Positions 61,619 to 64,000 of a DNA stretch of 64,000 bases are shown piece by piece. Under the pieces are notes generated by a model. It was not told where the DNA came from. It saw only the letters and a list, made by a program, of their open reading frames with translations, and ran no database searches. The stretch spans positions 1 through 64,000 of the forward strand of contig JAYQTT010000007.1 of assembly GCA_038147495.1 (NCBI GenBank). Reading direction: 5' to 3'. The position numbers and the translations under genes were made by a program. How positions within the stretch are numbered: position 1 is the stretch's first letter; each line of letters begins with the position of its first letter. The DNA comes from MED-G116 sp038147495 (GTDB taxonomy: Bacteria > Pseudomonadota > Alphaproteobacteria > Puniceispirillales > Puniceispirillaceae).

Positions 61619-62391
61619 AATGGCCTCAACGGTCCGGTTGCATCGACAAACAAATGTGCGGGCATCGCGATAACCTTACCATCAATGCGTAATAACGCCT
61701 GTCCGTCCTCATCAAGCCCAACCCAATCGGCAATCGTTCCGGTCTCCAGCTCAACAGCCGTGTCGGTGATGGCGCGGTGATTCCAGGCATCAAATACCGG
61801 GCGGAATCCATCCTCTTCCCAACGATTAAGCCAGGCAAGAAAATGTCTGCAGGATGCCTCGATGATGCGCGTTCCGGAGATTGCCGTCGCGCTCTCCTCA
61901 ATCAGTGATGTTTCATCATGTACGCCATCGGCAAGGACCGCCGCCATATCAGCGTCAATGCGCACTGCGACACTGGCAACCATCCAGGCAGGCTCATCCT
62001 GCAATCCCGCGGCAGGGTCAATGCTCACCTGTACAGTACCGGCACGCCCCCGATTAAGCAGAACATATCCGGGGAACAGGTAGTTGACCTCTACCTCTGG
62101 CGGTGCAAGAGCGCCAATCGCATCCCCAACCCCAACCATCATGGCATGGAACATTTGTGCGGCCTGCACCGTTGGAACATCAGGCGCAAGCACTACTGAA
62201 AAGCGCGCAATTCCGCCTGCTTCTGCATAAAACACTGTACCGGGATCGACCTGAGCGGCCTGTGTCAGCGCGTAGCTATGAAGGTCGCCAGCGTCAAGCA
62301 TCTCAGCCTCGACAGCTTGCGCCCGCAACAACGGAGGCAAGCGTGGCTCACCCTCATAATCATCGGGATCAGGCGTGTAATAGATGCTCAT
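61615..62391 (-). CDS. Biotin/lipoate protein ligase-fold protein
   Basis: A 258-residue protein of the biotin/lipoate ligase superfamily (BPL_LplA_LipB type with a C-terminal DUF4444-like domain). The catalytic-domain region shows LPPLLRAQAVEAEMLDAG (~18-35), NYLFPGYVLLNRGRAGTVQVSIDP (~106-130) and SVAVRIDADM (~144); the C-terminal small beta domain has GLDEDGQALLRIDGKVIAMPAHLF. The usual RRxxGGG biotin-binding sequence is not visible, so its substrate is unclear. It overlaps the neighbouring Mrp and DUF6505-like genes by 4 bp each, tying it to this locus and not to biotin metabolism. Confidence 0.75.
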   Translation of the reverse strand: MSIYYTPDPDDYEGEPRLPPLLRAQAVEAEMLDAGDLHSYALTQAAQVDPGTVFYAEAGGIARFSVVLAPDVPTVQAAQMFHAMMVGVGDAIGALAPPEVEVNYLFPGYVLLNRGRAGTVQVSIDPAAGLQDEPAWMVASVAVRIDADMAAVLADGVHDETSLIEESATAISGTRIIEASCRHFLAWLNRWEEDGFRPVFDAWNHRAITDTAVELETGTIADWVGLDEDGQALLRIDGKVIAMPAHLFVDATGPLRPL

Positions 62392-63464
62392 ATTTTCTCC
62401 TCCGGCTGCAAATCTGCAACTGCTATCAACCGCCTTGCAATATCACGGAAAACCTTGGCCTGCGGAGATTTGGGCTCGGCCACAACAACCGGTGTACCGC
62501 CATCACCTCCGGCGCGCACGGCGAGTGACAAAGGCACTTCACCAAGCAGTTCGATACCACGCTCTAAAGCGGCAGCGGCGACCCCGCCCTCGCCGAAGAT
62601 ATGATCTTCACGCCCGCAATCTGGGCATTTCCACAGGGCCATGTTTTGTATCATGCCAAGTATCGGCACCTCGGCCTTTTCGAACATTGTCAGCGCTTTA
62701 ACCACATCAAGCAGGGCGATATCCTGTGGTGTCGATACAATCACCGCACCGGCAAGGTTAACCTGCTGCGCCAGTGAAATTTGAATGTCACCGGTACCGG
62801 GTGGCAGATCCACGACGATAACATCCAACTCTCCCCAAGCGACATTATCCAACATCTGCGTCAATGCCGACTGTACCATCGGACCACGCCAAATCATTGC
62901 GGTGTCATCGGGAACCAGTAATCCCATCGACATCAGCTTGACGCCATAATTTTCCAGCGGCGCAACAACATCACCACCGGCGCTGGCTGGACGCCCGCTC
63001 ACCCCCAGCATTCGCGGCTGTGATGGACCGTATACATCGGCATCCAGAATGCCAACGCGTAACCCTTCCAGCTTCAAAGCCACGGCAAGGTTGGTTGCGG
63101 TGGTTGACTTGCCGACCCCACCCTTGCCCGAGGCCACAGCAATAAACCGCCTGACTTTGCTCTCGATCACTTTTTCGATCACATTGTCATCGGCGTCTTC
63201 CACTGCGGCAGAGCCACTATGCGCCGTAACCATCACCGTTGCGCTGGTCACGCCCGGAATGGCCCGAACAGCGGCTTCGGCGGCGCGACGCACAGGTTCC
63301 ATAGCGGGCCCGCGGTGCGCCGGCACTTCCAAAGCAAAGCTGATATTGGATTGCTTGATCACCAGACCAGCGATCATGCCAAGCGCAACAATGTCCTTGC
63401 CTTGTGAGGGATCCTCAACCTGCCGCAGGGCATCGAGAACGCTTTGTTCGGTGATGTTGGTCAT
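62388..63464 (-). CDS. Mrp/ApbC-type P-loop ATPase
   Basis: A 358-residue Fe-S cluster carrier ATPase of the Mrp/NBP35 family. The N-terminal MIP18-like domain (~1-85, SVLDALRQVEDPSQGKDIV) precedes a deviant Walker A, GKGGVGKSTTATNLAVAL (~115-132), GILDADVYGPSQPRMLG (~136-152), DVIVVDLPPGTGDIQISLAQQ (~213-233) and the CxxC pair CPDCGRED (~280-287). The family delivers [4Fe-4S] clusters. Located among uncharacterised fdh-associated genes, it may supply clusters to the formate dehydrogenase or ferredoxin proteins. It is not assigned a symbol because general housekeeping is also possible. Confidence 0.92.
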   Translation of the reverse strand: MTNITEQSVLDALRQVEDPSQGKDIVALGMIAGLVIKQSNISFALEVPAHRGPAMEPVRRAAEAAVRAIPGVTSATVMVTAHSGSAAVEDADDNVIEKVIESKVRRFIAVASGKGGVGKSTTATNLAVALKLEGLRVGILDADVYGPSQPRMLGVSGRPASAGGDVVAPLENYGVKLMSMGLLVPDDTAMIWRGPMVQSALTQMLDNVAWGELDVIVVDLPPGTGDIQISLAQQVNLAGAVIVSTPQDIALLDVVKALTMFEKAEVPILGMIQNMALWKCPDCGREDHIFGEGGVAAAALERGIELLGEVPLSLAVRAGGDGGTPVVVAEPKSPQAKVFRDIARRLIAVADLQPEEKI

Positions 63465-63472
63465 TTTTCCCG

Positions 63473-63730
63473 TCAGTCTTGCGCGTCAGGTGCCATCAGC
63501 TCGGCCGAGACACTGTGACTAAAGTCCAGCGCTTCAATCTGAAGGTCAGCCTTGATATTGATTGTCCCACCCGGCGATATTTTTCCTGCGGCCACAGCTT
63601 TTGCCAGAGCGGTCTCCAGTTCCTGATGAGTGGTGACACCCAACTGCTTCAGAAATTTTCGCATGCTCATTTCAGCGGGTGACATGTCGCCTTGCGGTTT
63701 ACGCCCAGTATCCTTCTCACTCATTTTCAA
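63473..63730 (-). CDS. DUF6494-like small protein
   Basis: An 85-residue protein: MSPAEMSMRKFLKQLGVTTHQELE and AVAAGKISPGGTINIKADLQIE, ending HSVSAELMAPDAQD. It resembles the small DUF6494 family, found beside mrp-like genes and fdh genes. Function unknown. Eight bp before the Mrp gene on the same strand, so probably its operon partner. The first 16 residues are polar; ATG 63730 is supported by an upstream GGGAGA. Confidence 0.75.
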   Translation of the reverse strand: MKMSEKDTGRKPQGDMSPAEMSMRKFLKQLGVTTHQELETALAKAVAAGKISPGGTINIKADLQIEALDFSHSVSAELMAPDAQD

Positions 63731-63817
63731 TCTCCCAACATTTCATTTTCGAGGCGAATTCTTGTCCTCAACATGCGCGTATTTAGGAAGCCGCCGCCAC
63801 ATCTCGAGACAGCCACC

Positions 63818-64000
63818 CTAGTTTGCGATCGTATCTACATAGGCAAGAATGCGATCGATGTCATCAAGTTGGAGTTTAATTTCCTGCACAAAGACAGGGC
63901 GCGATTTATCACGCTCATCACTCACATCTTCAATCGTCACAAGCGCCGGATGCGGCGGCAATGTGTAAAACACTTCAAACCGGCGGCGCCAGTCAGCCAG
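63818..64000 (-). CDS. Partial hypothetical CDS, 5' end beyond window
   Basis: The minus strand carries an open frame from the window end to TAG 63818-63820: 60 residues ending KLQLDDIDRILAYVDTIAN. The visible part (RRRFEVFYTLPPHPALVTIEDV) looks like genuine protein. No family recognised. 87 bp before the DUF6494-like gene on the same strand. Confidence 0.6.
   Translation of the reverse strand: MADWRRRFEVFYTLPPHPALVTIEDVSDERDKSRPVFVQEIKLQLDDIDRILAYVDTIAN

Overview
The window looks like the chromosome of a marine-type alphaproteobacterium, most reminiscent of the SAR116/Puniceispirillales group. This is inference from gene content and order: gatCAB/ruvX/pyrB/pyrC-like/plsY/dprA/topA/rnr/rpmG, lptF/lptG/surA/pdxA/ksgA, an HdaA-type DnaA relative, an EipB (DUF1849) protein, a 43-residue aa3 oxidase subunit IV, and a Tat-dependent formate dehydrogenase with its alphaproteobacterial accessory genes. 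No rRNA is present to confirm the lineage.

Layout. 1-8.0 kb: a two-component sodium:solute symporter (large subunit cut by the window edge), a hypothetical gene, yaaA, a TauD-family dioxygenase broken by an in-frame TAA, a ketopantoate-reductase-family gene and an oxalyl-CoA-synthetase-like acyl-CoA ligase. 8.2-14.0 kb: an AT-rich, gene-poor, decayed integrative-element region ending at a tRNA-Ser(GCU). It holds a tyrosine recombinase with a nonsense codon, a probable relaxase fragment, a broken cold-shock gene, a frameshifted methyltransferase, a frameshifted exported-protein gene, a diverged 240-bp direct repeat, and tandem 9-mers that recur near three att-like positions. 14.3-27.5 kb: a dense housekeeping block (gatBAC leftward; ruvX, pyrB, a non-catalytic-looking dihydroorotase, plsY, dprA, topA, rnr and rpmG rightward). 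27.5-35.8 kb: a degenerate ROK protein, EipB, RNase D, an unusual SDR, HdaA, a DUF2066 protein, purM-purN, aa3 oxidase subunit IV and ndk. 36-44.3 kb: holC, a frameshifted pepA, the envelope-biogenesis run lptF-lptG-surA-pdxA-ksgA, then gmk. 44.3-48.7 kb: mltG, fabF, acpP, fabG and a trypsin-like protease. 48.7-64 kb: a formate dehydrogenase supercluster.

The formate dehydrogenase region contains the catalytic (Mo/W-bis-MGD, Cys-type), Fe-S and cytochrome b subunits, a small Tat protein, a TorD chaperone, a small exported protein, a WD40-cytochrome c fusion, a 40-residue membrane peptide, a four-cluster ferredoxin, DUF3305, DUF3306, a DUF6352-like and a DUF6505-like protein, a biotin/lipoate-ligase-fold protein, an Mrp/ApbC ATPase and a DUF6494-like protein. 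Several of these have no known role. Their tight co-location, partly with 4-bp overlaps, makes this the best candidate for an undescribed system here: assembly, electron wiring or cofactor delivery for a periplasmic formate dehydrogenase.

A second theme is gene breakage. I see in-frame stops or frameshifts in the dioxygenase, integrase, cold-shock gene, methyltransferase, exported protein and pepA. The island lesions fit decay of a mobile element. The pepA and dioxygenase lesions lie in otherwise ordinary chromosome and should be checked against reads before being called pseudogenes.
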